DNA of 64,000 nucleotides from NCBI GenBank assembly GCA_035578905.1, contig JAQJVL010000147.1, positions 352,906 through 416,905 on the forward strand, in the 5' to 3' direction. Positions within the stretch are counted from its first letter, which is position 1; each line of letters opens with the position of its first letter. The notes under the pieces were generated by a model. That model ran no database searches. It was not told the DNA's origin and saw only the letters and a program-made list of their open reading frames with translations. The position numbers were made by a program, and so were the translations under genes. The stretch comes from Stictocephala bisonia. Taxonomy: Eukaryota > Arthropoda > Insecta > Hemiptera > Membracidae. Shown piece by piece: positions 46,738 through 57,791 of this stretch.

Positions 46738-46935
46738 ATTGTCCCAAATGTTGGTTGTCCTAAGTGCGTGGATATTCTAAGAAGGAGGTTGTCCTAAGCG
46801 TGTGGTTTCTAAGTATGGGATCGTTCTATGTATGGTATTGCCCCAAGTGTATAGTTGTCCTAAGTATGTTACTGCCCTAATAGTATAGTTGTCCTAAGTG
46901 TGTGATTGTCCTAAGTATTGAAATGTCATAAATGA
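46738..46935 (+). repeat. 17-bp minisatellite, right part
   Basis: Continues the array of 46064-46286 (GTCCTAAGTGCGTGGAT, GTCCTAAGCGTGTGGTT, CCTAAGTGTGTGATTGT). Units are more diverged than in the TIR-bounded element. Confidence 0.8.
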
Positions 46936-46977
46936 GTGATTTAATGTTTGACTCATTTAATGTTTGCAATTATAACT

Positions 46978-47610
<633 letters not shown>

Positions 47611-48835
47611 ACGACAGTAGATCTACTCCGTTTCAAACTCCCTTTCCCGGATACCAGTGCTGTCTCTGGTGACATTGGTCACCGGGTGAGTAGGCGAGCC
47701 AATATCCTCTCTAGAGTCAGTCAGTGTCAAGGGATTAATATATTTCACGACAGTAGATCTACTCCGTTTCAAGCTCCCTTTCCCGGATACCAGTGCTGTC
47801 TCTGGTGACATTGGTCACCGGGTGAGTAGGCGAGCCAATATCCTCTCTAGAGTCAGTCAGTGTCAAGGGACTAATATATTTCACGACAGTAGATCTACTC
47901 CGTTTCAAGCTCCCTTTCCCGGATACCAGTGCTGTCTCTGGTGACATTGGTCACCGGGTGAGTAGGCGAGCCAATATCCTCTCTGGAGTCAGTCAGTGTC
48001 ATGGGATTAATATATTTCACGACAGTAGATCTACTCCGTTTCAAGCTCCCTTTCCCAGATACCAGTGCTGTCTCTGGTGACATTGGTCACCGGGTGAGTA
48101 GGCGAGCCAATATCCTCTCTGGAGTCAGTCAGTGTCATGGGATTAATATATTTCACGACAGTAGATCTACTCCGTTTCAAGCTCCCTTTCCCAGATACCA
48201 GTGCTGTCTCTGGTGATATTGGTCACCGGGTGAGTAGGCGAGCCAATATCCTCTCTGGAGTCAGTCAGTGTCATGGGATTAATATATTTCACGACAGTAG
48301 ATCTACTCCGTTTCAAGCTCCCTTTCCCGGATACCAATGCTGTCTCTGGTGACATTGGTCACCGGGTGAGTAGGCGAGCCAATAACCTCTCTGGAGTCAG
48401 TCAGTGTCAAGGGATTAATATATTTCACGACAGTAGATCTACTCCGTTTCAAGCTCCCTTTCCCGGATACCAGTGCTGTCTCTGGTGATGTTGGTCACCG
48501 GGTGAGTAGGCGAGCCAATATCCTCTCTGGAGTCAGTCAGTGTCAAGGGATTAATAAATTTCACGACAGTAGATCTACTCCGTTTCAAGCTCCCTTTCCC
48601 GGATACAAGTGCTGTCTCCGGTGACATTGGTCACCGGGTGAGTAGGCGAGCCAATATCCTCTCTGGAGTCAGTCAGTGTCAAGGGATTAATACAGTTCAC
48701 GGCAGTACATTTTCTGCCCCTTGAAGTTCTCATTCCCGGATACCAGTGTTATCTCTGTTGACATTAGACACCGGGTGGGTAGGCGAGCCAATATCCTCTC
48801 TGCAGTCAGTCTGTGGAGAGGGTTTATCTTGGCTT
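47611..48835 (+). repeat. 136-bp satellite array, nine units
   Basis: Units start at 47611, 47747, 47883, 48019, 48155, 48291, 48427 and 48563, exactly 136 bp apart, each with GATCTACTCCGTTTCAAGCT, CTCCCTTTCCCGGATACCAG and GTAGGCGAGCCAATATCCTC. A ninth, clearly diverged unit begins near 48700. The first eight differ at only a few positions each. Within each unit GGTGACATTGGTCACC is a 6-bp inverted repeat around a 4-base centre. The array is GC-richer than its surroundings. It begins exactly at the end of the (GCAC)n run. Confidence 0.95.
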
Positions 48836-49539
48836 TACGGTCTGTTTAATGTCACTGTCAAGAGTATTTTTGGTAGATCGTAAAATCCCTATAACTTTTT
48901 ATTCTGAGAACCATTTTGGGACTTTGCATTTCAGATTCGGTTGACCTACCAACCGGAAATACCTAAGGAATGATAGTATATTTTTGACGTCATTAGTGGT
49001 ACTAAAGTTTTATTTTTCGGGAACAACTATGCATTATTCTTGAATTAAAAAATTAAAATGTTTGCTTTCTAAAATAATATTTTACATCTTGGGAAGGTTA
49101 TTTTTAATTATAAAGTTGTTTGATGAGCGTAATCTGCAAGAGAGTAGTTAGGTTTCTAAACTAGTTGTTTTAATTATAGGTAAGATTGTTTTTCATAGTG
49201 ACTCTTGATTTGGAAAACAAATTGTAATTTCCAATGTCTTCGATAGTGGCATATTATATAATATTTCAAGATAATTGCATGATTAAAACTGTACAATCAA
49301 AAGTGAAAGTAATTAACCAATAACTTAAAAATGTTACGAAATACATTAGCTATAACTATGTGATCTTTGAGGTGGGCAGAATCCCAACCTGACGAGTTGT
49401 AGGACATTAATCATACAATTTTTCAATTCTATCAAATAATTTATTTAGTGAGTTTAAATATATAATACAAATACAATGTTAAATCCATTCAATGGGCTTC
49501 TTAGAAATTATTTTACTCTTTAAATAGTTTGTGTTTTGT
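48836..49539. other. stretch without recognisable gene
   Basis: AT-rich. At 48860-48990 the wording (AAATCCCTATAACTTTTTAT, ACTTTGCATTTCAGATTCGG) suggests an unidentified dispersed repeat. Confidence 0.4.
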
Positions 49540-49860
49540 TTATTTAGCTTTTCTGAGAAAGAAACCATTCCCACTTTCTTGGGGGACGGGGGGCAAGGGC
49601 CGTTTAACCACAAAACTCTGTTTGGCTTGTTGAGCAAGGACTCTTTCATTCAATTGTTCAATTCTGTGGAAGAGTAAATCCTTCAACCAATGAACCAAAT
49701 CGTATTGAAGCCTGTTGCTTTTCATCCCCCAAAACAGCCTTAATTTATATTTCACCTGCCTTAACTGGTACAGATGCAAGGTGAGACAGTGAGAGGCTGT
49801 CAACAGGGTCCGGGGCTCTAATACTTGAGGGCACTTACAAAGTGCGTTGGGTAATGAGTA
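49540..49860 (-). pseudogene. coding-like fragment of unknown family
   Basis: The minus strand is open for about 106 codons from the stop at 49861 to the stop at 49540, with no ATG near the start, so it would be an exon or the C-terminus of a broken gene. The sequence is complex and protein-like: LRQVKYKLRLFWGMK, then YDLVHWLKDLLFHRIEQLNE (amphipathic, helix-like), then KRPLPPVPQESG, a proline-rich PxxP segment, ending FFLRKAK. Base composition is less AT-rich than its flanks. No family is recognised and no upstream exon was found. It might be a host-gene relic, an exon of a gene outside the window, or part of an unidentified mobile element. Confidence 0.4.
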
Positions 49861-50449
49861 TTAGGACCGTTAATCCTACGATAAACCTTATTAAAATCGT
49901 TAATTGGTTTACTATGAAGTAAGTACTGGATCGTTGCATAACTCGATGAAATGGCGAGTAAGTAAAACCTTACTATTACATAGCTTAATATAAAAAATCA
50001 TGCCCCTATAATTTTTTAAATCTAAAAGCCTAAATTTTAATTTAGTATACATACAAAACAATGCTTCCTGTACAAACATATTCATGGCAGCCCACGTTAC
50101 AATCTATTTAATAATTTAAAGACTTAAATTTAAGAACTCAATGAAGTACTATACTTGTAATAAAAACTAAATGTGATAATATATATATATATAATATAAC
50201 CTGTATCCTTAAACAGGCATATTATATTTTTAATGTAAGCTATATACGATTAGGTCTAGACCAAACTTAACAAACACCTAAATTCAATATGTTTAAGTTA
50301 TTTCATGACTATCTATTTTCTCATACTTATTTTCATATAATTTAAATCAGATAAATCTTTCAGAATATCACTAATCATACAATGTGCTGATCATATCTGT
50401 CATATATACAATGTGCTGTTCAAATTTTCACTGTCCCCAGATCTTTTCA
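49861..50449. other. AT-rich stretch without recognisable gene
   Basis: No features beyond a short (TA)n at about 50180-50195. Confidence 0.5.
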
Positions 50450-50665
50450 GACCACCCACTCATGCAAGTAGCCTAAAGTGTTGATGACTCACCCTCCCAT
50501 ACATGTACATAAGTGAAAACCCTCATATCTACCTACTCGTACAGTGGTGATGAATCTCCCACCCACCAATACATTTACAGAGATGAGAACCACCCCACCC
50601 CCCCACCACCCATACCCACAAAGAGGTGATTACTCACCCACGTACCATATACGTAAGGTGAACAG
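50450..50665 (-). repeat. 36-bp minisatellite family, degenerate units
   Basis: About five decayed units: CCCTCCCATACATGTACATA, ACTCGTACAGTGGTGATGAA, CCCACCCACCAATACATTTA, CCCACCACCCATACCCACAA, CACCCACGTACCATATACGT. Orientation is as in 20540-21465. Strong divergence makes this the oldest-looking locus of the family. Confidence 0.55.
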
Positions 50666-50974
50666 GTGATGCAAGCCTTGGGTGGGGGGGGGGTGATAAA
50701 GCTTCGAGTACGACGGGTGGGCATCGATACACATACATATATTTTATACATCGATGTGGTGGGTATCAAGTCTTTTATAAGAATGGTGTGTGGGTAGGCA
50801 TTTAAGCCTCGGTTATGGAGGCTAAGTGAATGTGGATTCTGAACTGTAAGTATGGATTATGATTACGTAATAAACGTCCCACTAAGATTTTGTTGAAACG
50901 GATTTCATTGATGTATATAAAGTACGTAACATGACCACACATCTCTCTATAGACTCACTTTATATTCGCCAGCG

Positions 50975-51200
50975 GCGTGTTCGCTCAGTGGCTGAGGACT
51001 CGGTCTGCAGGTTCCACAGTCCAAGGTTCCAATGATCGAACACGTAAGATCAAGAATGATTTGGATTAGTCAAATCTCCGACGGTCGATGCCTCACTTGT
51101 TATCCATGTGAAGTGGGGAGTGAAATTAAACATAATAAAAATAAAACTCCAGATACTCAAGTATCTTCTACAAATGGGCATGCAAATTTTAAAATTAAGT
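50975..51200 (+). mobile_element. tRNA-like SINE head, third type
   Basis: CGGCGTGTTCGCTCAGTGGC contains an A box (TTCGCTCAGTGGC). CAAGGTTCCAATGATC about 45 bases later is a decayed B box. The length between boxes suits a tRNA with a long variable arm, such as Ser or Leu. The right end is not defined. Confidence 0.5.
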
Positions 51201-51229
51201 CCATTTGTGTCAATTAGTATCGCCTCAGC

Positions 51230-51700
51230 TTGTAAAGAAACGCCAAGAGCAGTTTGCTTGCAATCTATTTTGTTTCTTACACAAAACGAAACACACGTGT
51301 GTTAGACTACTAAAACTTCCAAACAAGGCGCATTTTCGGAGGTTTGCCCGTGCAATGTTGGCGCGGACAGGCCGTTTGTTCGACCAAATACAAGGTGTTC
51401 GTTCCTATATTTAGGCGAACGCCTTGTTGGACGAAATGAAGGGCGAATACCTTGGCGCCATTAATCAGTAATTCTATCGAGCCAGTTGGGCCCAGTTCAG
51501 TGAGTTATGTGAAAGTCCGGCTTGTGGCTTTGTTGTTGTTTCAAATTTATGTAGAGTTCTTTGACTTGTTCCCTTGGGTGTAGATCCGCAGACGGACTTC
51601 AAAGCGGGAATCTGTCCCACATAGTTTTAATCAGCTGATTGAGTGCAGAATTTGTCTACAGCTGGCGTTCCATTCGTTATTCCGTTTAACGTCAGAAAAG
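51230..51700 (+). other. CpG-richer segment, possible promoter or 5' untranslated region
   Basis: This block is clearly less AT-rich and has more CpG than its surroundings (GGCGCGGACAGGCCG, GGCGAACGCCTTG, GGCGAATACCTTGGCGCC). It includes TCAGT-type initiator-like sequences (CCCAGTTCAGTGAGT at about 51490). No open frame of note follows. A promoter is only one possibility; an unidentified element with imperfect hairpins (AAGGTGTTCG / CGAACGCCTT near 51390) is another. Confidence 0.25.
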
Positions 51701-52631
51701 TTTTTAATTCCCCTGATTCAAATGGTGAAAGATTATGACAATATTAGTCCTAATTGGTTTTATCGTTTTATTTGCCTTTTGCATTTTCTTGTTAAATTAC
51801 ATATTTCACAATTTGTAATTACATAGATTACATAAACATCACTCTATACATTTCGCCTTGTACTTAGTAATTCATAATTTTATATTTTTCTCTTCTTAAA
51901 TATCAAACTGTATTACTGTCGAAACTTTATGAAACCATTCAAATGTAATAGAAGAACATATTACTTAATACTCATACACCGACATATCATCATACCTATG
52001 TTCACATACAGATGTGTTTATAAGTAAGTGTATAGGTCTACGTGTTCAAGTTTTGTATTCGTTTGAGTTCGTTTCGAAAGCATGAGAAATCAATTTTTTA
52101 TTGTTTATGGTATGGATCAATATACTAAGAAAAAATTATTTTAGTACATAACTATATATTGGATTATGATTAGTACTTCTCCAAAATAACCAGCTTTCTT
52201 TACAGGCTGATACACTACAAATTTAGATACAAACTATGGATCAACTAAATGTATTATTTACTTTTGTGTTATACAATATCGATATTTGTTTAAAATATAT
52301 GTCACAGATAAAGCAATATATTTTATGCTATGGGGATCCAATGTATTTTCTCTTCTTGCAATTTGAAAAAAAAGAAAAAAGAAAAAAGAAAAACATGTTT
52401 ATACTAAAATCCTATGCAGCACAAAAAATGTCTTATTCTTTAAAATCGTTTATTTTATATGTATTCTGTAATCTTAATATATAACATAAAAAACTATGTA
52501 TTCACTTATCACGAAATCTCTTGAACCCCAGAACAGATTTCGCTGAAACTTGGAGGAAAGTTAGCTTTTGTACCATAGAGAACCAATGATAAAGGATTAA
52601 AAAATATATATATATATATATATATATATTT
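51701..52631. other. AT-rich stretch; dispersed-repeat fragment and (TA)n at its right end
   Basis: No gene. 52495-52600 (ACGAAATCTCTTGAACCCCA, CAGATTTCGCTGAAACTTGG) resembles a common insect dispersed repeat by wording only. (TA)n at about 52602-52629 abuts the SINE that follows. Confidence 0.45.
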
Positions 52632-52788
52632 AAACTTCACTTGCCAGTTGGCATGGGCCTACAGGCCTGTGCGTCAACTTTATACAACGAGTGAAGTACC
52701 GGCCGTTGGCTCAGTGGGGATTCGAACCTCGGGGCTTGCCCTCCGCAGTCCGAAGTTGCCACCACTGAGCCACCACGCCGGGTATTCC
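52632..52788 (-). mobile_element. tRNA-derived SINE, fuller copy
   Basis: The minus strand reads CGGCGTGGTGGCTCAGTGGT with A box TGGCTCAGTGG, then ~35 bases, then B box GGTTCGAATCC, both matching pol III internal promoter consensus. The body (CCGGTACTTCACTCGTTG, CACAGGCCTGTAGGCCCATG, CCAACTGGCAAGTGAAG) is shared with 1-128. The 3' end runs into (TA)n. It is SINE-derived and not a host tRNA gene. Confidence 0.8.
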
Positions 52789-54101
52789 ATACATAAGAGT
52801 ATAAACTGCCCCTCATCGTTTCATTTTCTCCATAAGATAAATTTTGGTTTTAATTTAATGGTTTATTTCAAAAACTTATCAGTTAATCGAAAATTTAGAC
52901 AATTATTACTTGATTTTCGATTACACAGTGATCTGTAACAAGGTATTTTAGTTACCATTTCTTTTGGTTATCAAAAAAAAATACCTTTTCACGTCGACTT
53001 TAGTGAGTAACAAAGATTACACTCAGACACATAGGCTACATTATTTGGATCCATTTGTAACCTACATTATTTTAAATGCCATAGATAGGCGTCTAAAATT
53101 AAATAAATCAAAATAAAATTATAAGTGATGTATACTTTTTAAAAAATTTATATTACAACCATTTATTAAAATAGGACCTTCAATAAAATAGTAGGTCCTG
53201 CAACTCCATAACTTGTTTTTTAAGATTACAAAATTGTAATTTAAACAAATTACGAAATTAAACTAATTTGTAGCACCAATTATAGTATACACAGGAATTA
53301 CAATAAAAAAAAACTCTGATAACCAAATTCATCCATAACGTCTTGTTAATCGAAATGTGTAAATGAGTTATATTTAATATTCTAAAAACGCTATCGGACA
53401 AGTTTTTCAGTATATTACCCGTAATTGTTATATTATATTATTTTAATTATTGCCCAATATCATTTTTTATACCTGATTTTTAGATTTGAATTAAAATTTT
53501 GTGTTGCGTTAAACCATTTAAGCCTACACATACATTTGATTTCATTTAATTGGGCATTGGAAAACCTGTGCCGTGCATTCATATAAAAAAAATACAATAT
53601 CAATAATAGATAGCTAAAGAACTGTAAACAGAATAGGCGTAGACATGCTATAAAATGAAGGCCTAAATCTTGGACAATGAAAGTCCAGATACACTACATT
53701 GCACTGAGAATAAAATCAGATTAACTTATTATTTGAAAAACTGTCAGAATTTAAAAGTAAGATAAAATACGGTGATGAGCGACGCATAGACTGGGGTGAG
53801 GTTCCAAACCTCGCCGCTAGATCGTGCGCGCCTTCACTTTGAATCACCGCTTTATTTCGCTTTCAGATTTCCTTAATTAAACCCTTCACAGGATTGTTAC
53901 GAATGTATATTTAATTACAGTATTAAACCTATCGTTATTCATAGCTGAAAACATTTTATTTATTATAATTCAGTTTATAAACAGATTATGCCTTAAAAGC
54001 TAACCAAATTAATGAAGTGTGAAAATGAAATTGTCAAACCCTGTGTTCCTTTTATAGCTCAACAAAATAAATGTTTTATTTTGTTATTTACTTATTTCTC
54101 T

Positions 54102-54102
<1 letters not shown>
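52789..54102. other. AT-rich stretch without recognisable gene
   Basis: No supported gene. A GC-richer patch at 53770-53850 was not identified. Confidence 0.5.
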
Positions 54103-54145
<43 letters not shown>

Positions 54146-55560
54146 TAGTGGGGAGAGACCTCGTATTTATTCCGTTTATATAAGTTTCCCGTACAGATCA
54201 ATAATATATGGGGAATAGAGCAGAGTAAAGCTGCTTCAAAATCACTAAACCCATTCTTCGTTCTGAAGATATGAAGAAGGCTTGTAGGGCCCATCTACTC
54301 TCCCTGCAAACAGGAATGCTAATGTAACCTCTTGACACCCTCCTTCCAACCCTGGTGTAAGAGACAAAGCTCATCCTGGTGGTCCACTCAATCCCCTTTC
54401 AGATATGCCATCACATCGTCGCTAACAACACGTGCTGTTGGAGTAAGAGCATAGCTATGAGCAGGCTTCTTATGTAGTGTAGCACTAGTTTTTCAAATAT
54501 TATGTTTATAGTTATAGGGCAAGAACCCATATCTATAAAACCAGGGTATGATGTGACCCTGCCAGTACTATAAAACTCTTCCATCCGTACATTAAATTTA
54601 CTATCTACGACATTCTCCCATTTCAAATGTGACTACTGTGGTTAGAGAGAAAGCTGATCAGACCCAGCCTATCTATGTAGATGACCAAATACAACTAACT
54701 ATACACAGACTGCTCATAAGTAGTCTTTATGAAAACTTAACCTCACCTAACAATGGCAGTTTATCTACAGATTCGTATCTGGGGATTTTACATATTAAAC
54801 GGGAGTGACAGAGAGCGAACACGTCATTATTATGTCATAATTATATTTAGCCATGAGTTTACTGGACTGTAGACTGCACGATCTGGCAACCACGCTCAGT
54901 CCACAAACGATCGACGCGCTGCATCGTGGACAGTCCACAAACCACAGAATACAGCGCCTCATTTTAAAGGTACCACCATGATTGATAGGAGCCATTCCAC
55001 CCTACATACACGACATTTATGGCTACGCACACGACCCTTCTCTATTGATACGACCTAGGGATACGACTCCTTTGAGCGAATACCTACGAATACGACTAAT
55101 GGTGGTACACACACAACTTAGGGATTCATCCTTTCTACGTACCTAACCTTTTTACAGATTCCTTAAATTTTAACAAAGACACATTTTGAAATGGCTCGTC
55201 ACTCAATGCTTTCTTATACTAACTGTCCAGACTGATGAAACGTTAAGGATCTCTAAGGACTCGTTAATGAAGACATTATTATCACTCACCCATTCTAGTC
55301 CATTCACCACCCTACCACCAGCCACATTGTGCAGGACGTAGTCGTAAATTAGCCTGGCTATCAGATCAAATAACTCTCGCCGTCCAGGATCACCTCTCGA
55401 AAGTGACCAATTTATTATTGGCTTGCAGAAATAATGAGGCTGGAGCCTACCGCTCTGTCATGGTCAGGGCCGTCTTGTCTCACACACTCTTCACTGCAGG
55501 ACGTTGGTAATAAGCTAGCCATCTACACAGTGAAGGAGAACTTCATGAGGCAGAGGTATT
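54103..55560 (-). pseudogene. possible poly(A)-tailed retrocopy with an unrecognised broken reading frame
   Basis: A run of 42 T (54103-54144) is a poly(A) tail on the minus strand. AATAAA (minus, 54171-54166) sits 21 nt upstream of it, the spacing of a real polyadenylation signal. Upstream, minus-strand protein-like stretches occur: a frame from an ATG at 55522 (MASLLPTSCSEECVRQDGPD), a ~75-codon stretch at 55206-55430 (containing RRELFDLIARLIYDYVLHN and VVNGLEWVSDNNVFINES), and after a frame change FQNVSLLKFKESVKRLG to a stop near 55135. Another stretch near 54410-54510 contains AHSYALTPTARVVSDD. Stops and frame changes break it. I recognise no family. It may be a processed copy of a host or other mRNA moved by LINE machinery, or the 3' end of an unfamiliar retroelement. 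The 5' boundary is a guess, and no target duplication was found. Confidence 0.45.
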
Positions 55561-56317
55561 TACATTTTATTGCCTTTTTATTTCAATCTACAGTCATCCT
55601 ATAATATTTGTACGATGGTAAAGCAATATTCAAATGTATGTGCTCAAAGTACTCTATGCATATCAAGGTAATCGAACCCATAAATTAACAAAGTACATCA
55701 CAGAATTGTTTGAATATCGAAGTAGAGCTAAAACAACACTAATTATAACCTAAAGGGAGCAATTTTAATACAAACTGGAATATGGTCAGACAAAAGATTA
55801 TTGATGGGAAAGTTGCTTGAAGTGACAGAAAAAAGAACCGTGCAACTTGGTCTAGTTAAAGAAAGAGAGCTCATTAAGCCTATACGTTAATAATAACAAT
55901 AAGTGGTTTCATCAAAACCATTTCAACTTCTTTAAAAATTTATTCCATCAGTACCATAGCTATTAGACCATGACGTACCATGTCATAATGTAAGCTACAT
56001 AGCCGGGCAGGACATTTACATTTTACAAGTACAATTGTAAAAAATTAAAAAATTAAAATTTGATTTATTTCCCATAAACAGAACATAAATAAATACATAC
56101 AATGTTATTGATACTTATTTGCAAAATAAAGTATAGGAAACATAAGTAGAAATATAAAATAAATTAAACTTAATACAACATATTTTCCTAGTTAGCATAT
56201 TAGCCATTGGAAAAGGCCTGCATGGGCGTATTAGACTTCAACAAATATTCTTCAATATTAATAGTAAAATTATTAACTGCATTTGTACATCAGATGAGGC
56301 TTTTTATTTCGTATACA
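55561..56317. other. AT-rich stretch without recognisable gene
   Basis: There is no supported feature. Confidence 0.5.
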
Positions 56318-57790
56318 GGGTTGGGCAGAAGTCTGGAATTTTTTTATTAATGTCAAAACCATTGAAAGAAATGTAATGAGACTTTGCAGTTATGTACATG
56401 TTCCTATACCAAACATTTAGACATATTTTAATTGTTTTTTGCATATACAGAGGATGGCCTATCAGGAGAGTCTTAGCAATTTTATATGTAAGCCTACATC
56501 GAATTATACCTCGTTTTAAAGGTCTTTGTTTGTGCAATAAAAAATTGAAAACCTGAGGTCAAAAGGATCACCCAGTCAGAAAATACAGCCATTTAAAGAA
56601 TTTAATGTCATGGTTGGGCAAAACTGTGGAATATATTTAATAATTTAAAACTATTAAAAAATATGTAATGAAACTTTGTAGTTATGTACATGTCCCTATA
56701 CCAAATATTTAGACATATATTACTTGTTTCTCGCAAAGCCAGGTGATGGCCCATGAAGGAAGTCTTAAAAATGTTAAATGTAAGCCTACTTCGTGTTATA
56801 CCTCATTTTAAAGGTTTTGTTTGTACAATACAACAGTGCAAACCTGAGGTAAAAATGACGACTCAGTAAAAAAATACAGCTAGTTAAAGAATTTAATGTC
56901 ATATAACTAATGCTGCTTAAAAACAAGGATAATATAATTTTTATTTATTGCTTTCTAGACCGATAAATTATAAAACTGAATATGAGAAATACATTTTAAC
57001 AAAAAATAGTAACAAATTACCATAATAATTATCTTAAACTATTTTTAGGGTAAACCTACCATCAAAAGAGCTTAAATATTTTTCTTGTTTTTATTTTTGT
57101 TAAATAACATAGTTACTTTTATAACGCAGTCATTCGTTATGATTGTTAACAATCGACAACATTCTCAACAAAAGGGACCTCGAACTGTTCAATAATTAGC
57201 CGAATAACTAAGAAGAATTAGTAATACGACATTAAATTCTTAAATCACTGTATTTTCTAACTGGGTCATCCTTTTAATCTCAGGTTTTCACTTTTGTATT
57301 GTACAAACAAAATCTTTAAAACAAGGTATAACTTGAGGTAGGCTTACATTTAAAATAATTAAGACTTCCTCCATGGGCCATCCTCTCGCTATGAGATAAA
57401 CAAGTAAAATATGTCTAAATATTTAGTATAGAGACATGTACGTAACCACAAAGTTTCATTACATGACTTTCAACAGTTTTTAAACTAATAGATATATTTC
57501 AGGCTGTTGCCAAACCCTGACATTAAATTTTTAAGTAGCTGTATTTCCATACTATGTCATCCTTTTAACCTCAAATTTGCACTTTTGTATTATGCAAACA
57601 AAGATCTTTAAAACGAGGTATAACTCGAGGTAGGCTAACATTTAAAATGTCTAGGGCTTCCCTCATGAGCTATCCTCTGTATATGCGGAAAAGAAGTAAC
57701 ATTTGTCTAAATGTTTTGTATAAGAACATGTACATAACTGCAAATTGTTATTACATTTCTTTCAATAGTTTTAAAATAAATAGATATATC
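56318..57790. mobile_element. large inverted repeat of tandem ~295-bp units
   Basis: Two direct ~290-bp units (56318-56611 and 56612-56902) are followed, after a 326-bp spacer, by two copies of the same unit in reverse orientation (57229-57518 and 57519-57790). Each unit has GGTTGGGCA at one end and AAAGAATTTAATGTCAT at the other, with TAGTTATGTACATG, AAGCCTAC-TCG-TTATACCTC and ACCTGAGGT inside. Arms are ~560-585 bp. Copies are diverged with indels, so the structure is not recent. There is no coding capacity (the short frames at 56304-56537 and 57647 are motif-free). It resembles a foldback transposon built from tandem subunits. Confidence 0.8.
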
Positions 57791-57791
57791 T

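Noticed and set aside
47623..48627. Repeated ~62- to 71-codon frames (LPFPDTSAVSGDIG..., SPETALVSGKGSLK...)
   Set aside because: One frame per 136-bp satellite unit; 136 is not a multiple of three, so each ends after about one and a half units. A coding origin of the unit cannot be excluded but is not supported.
52236..52484. 82-codon plus frame
   Set aside because: AT-rich chance frame with an A/G-rich low-complexity Lys run; no motif.
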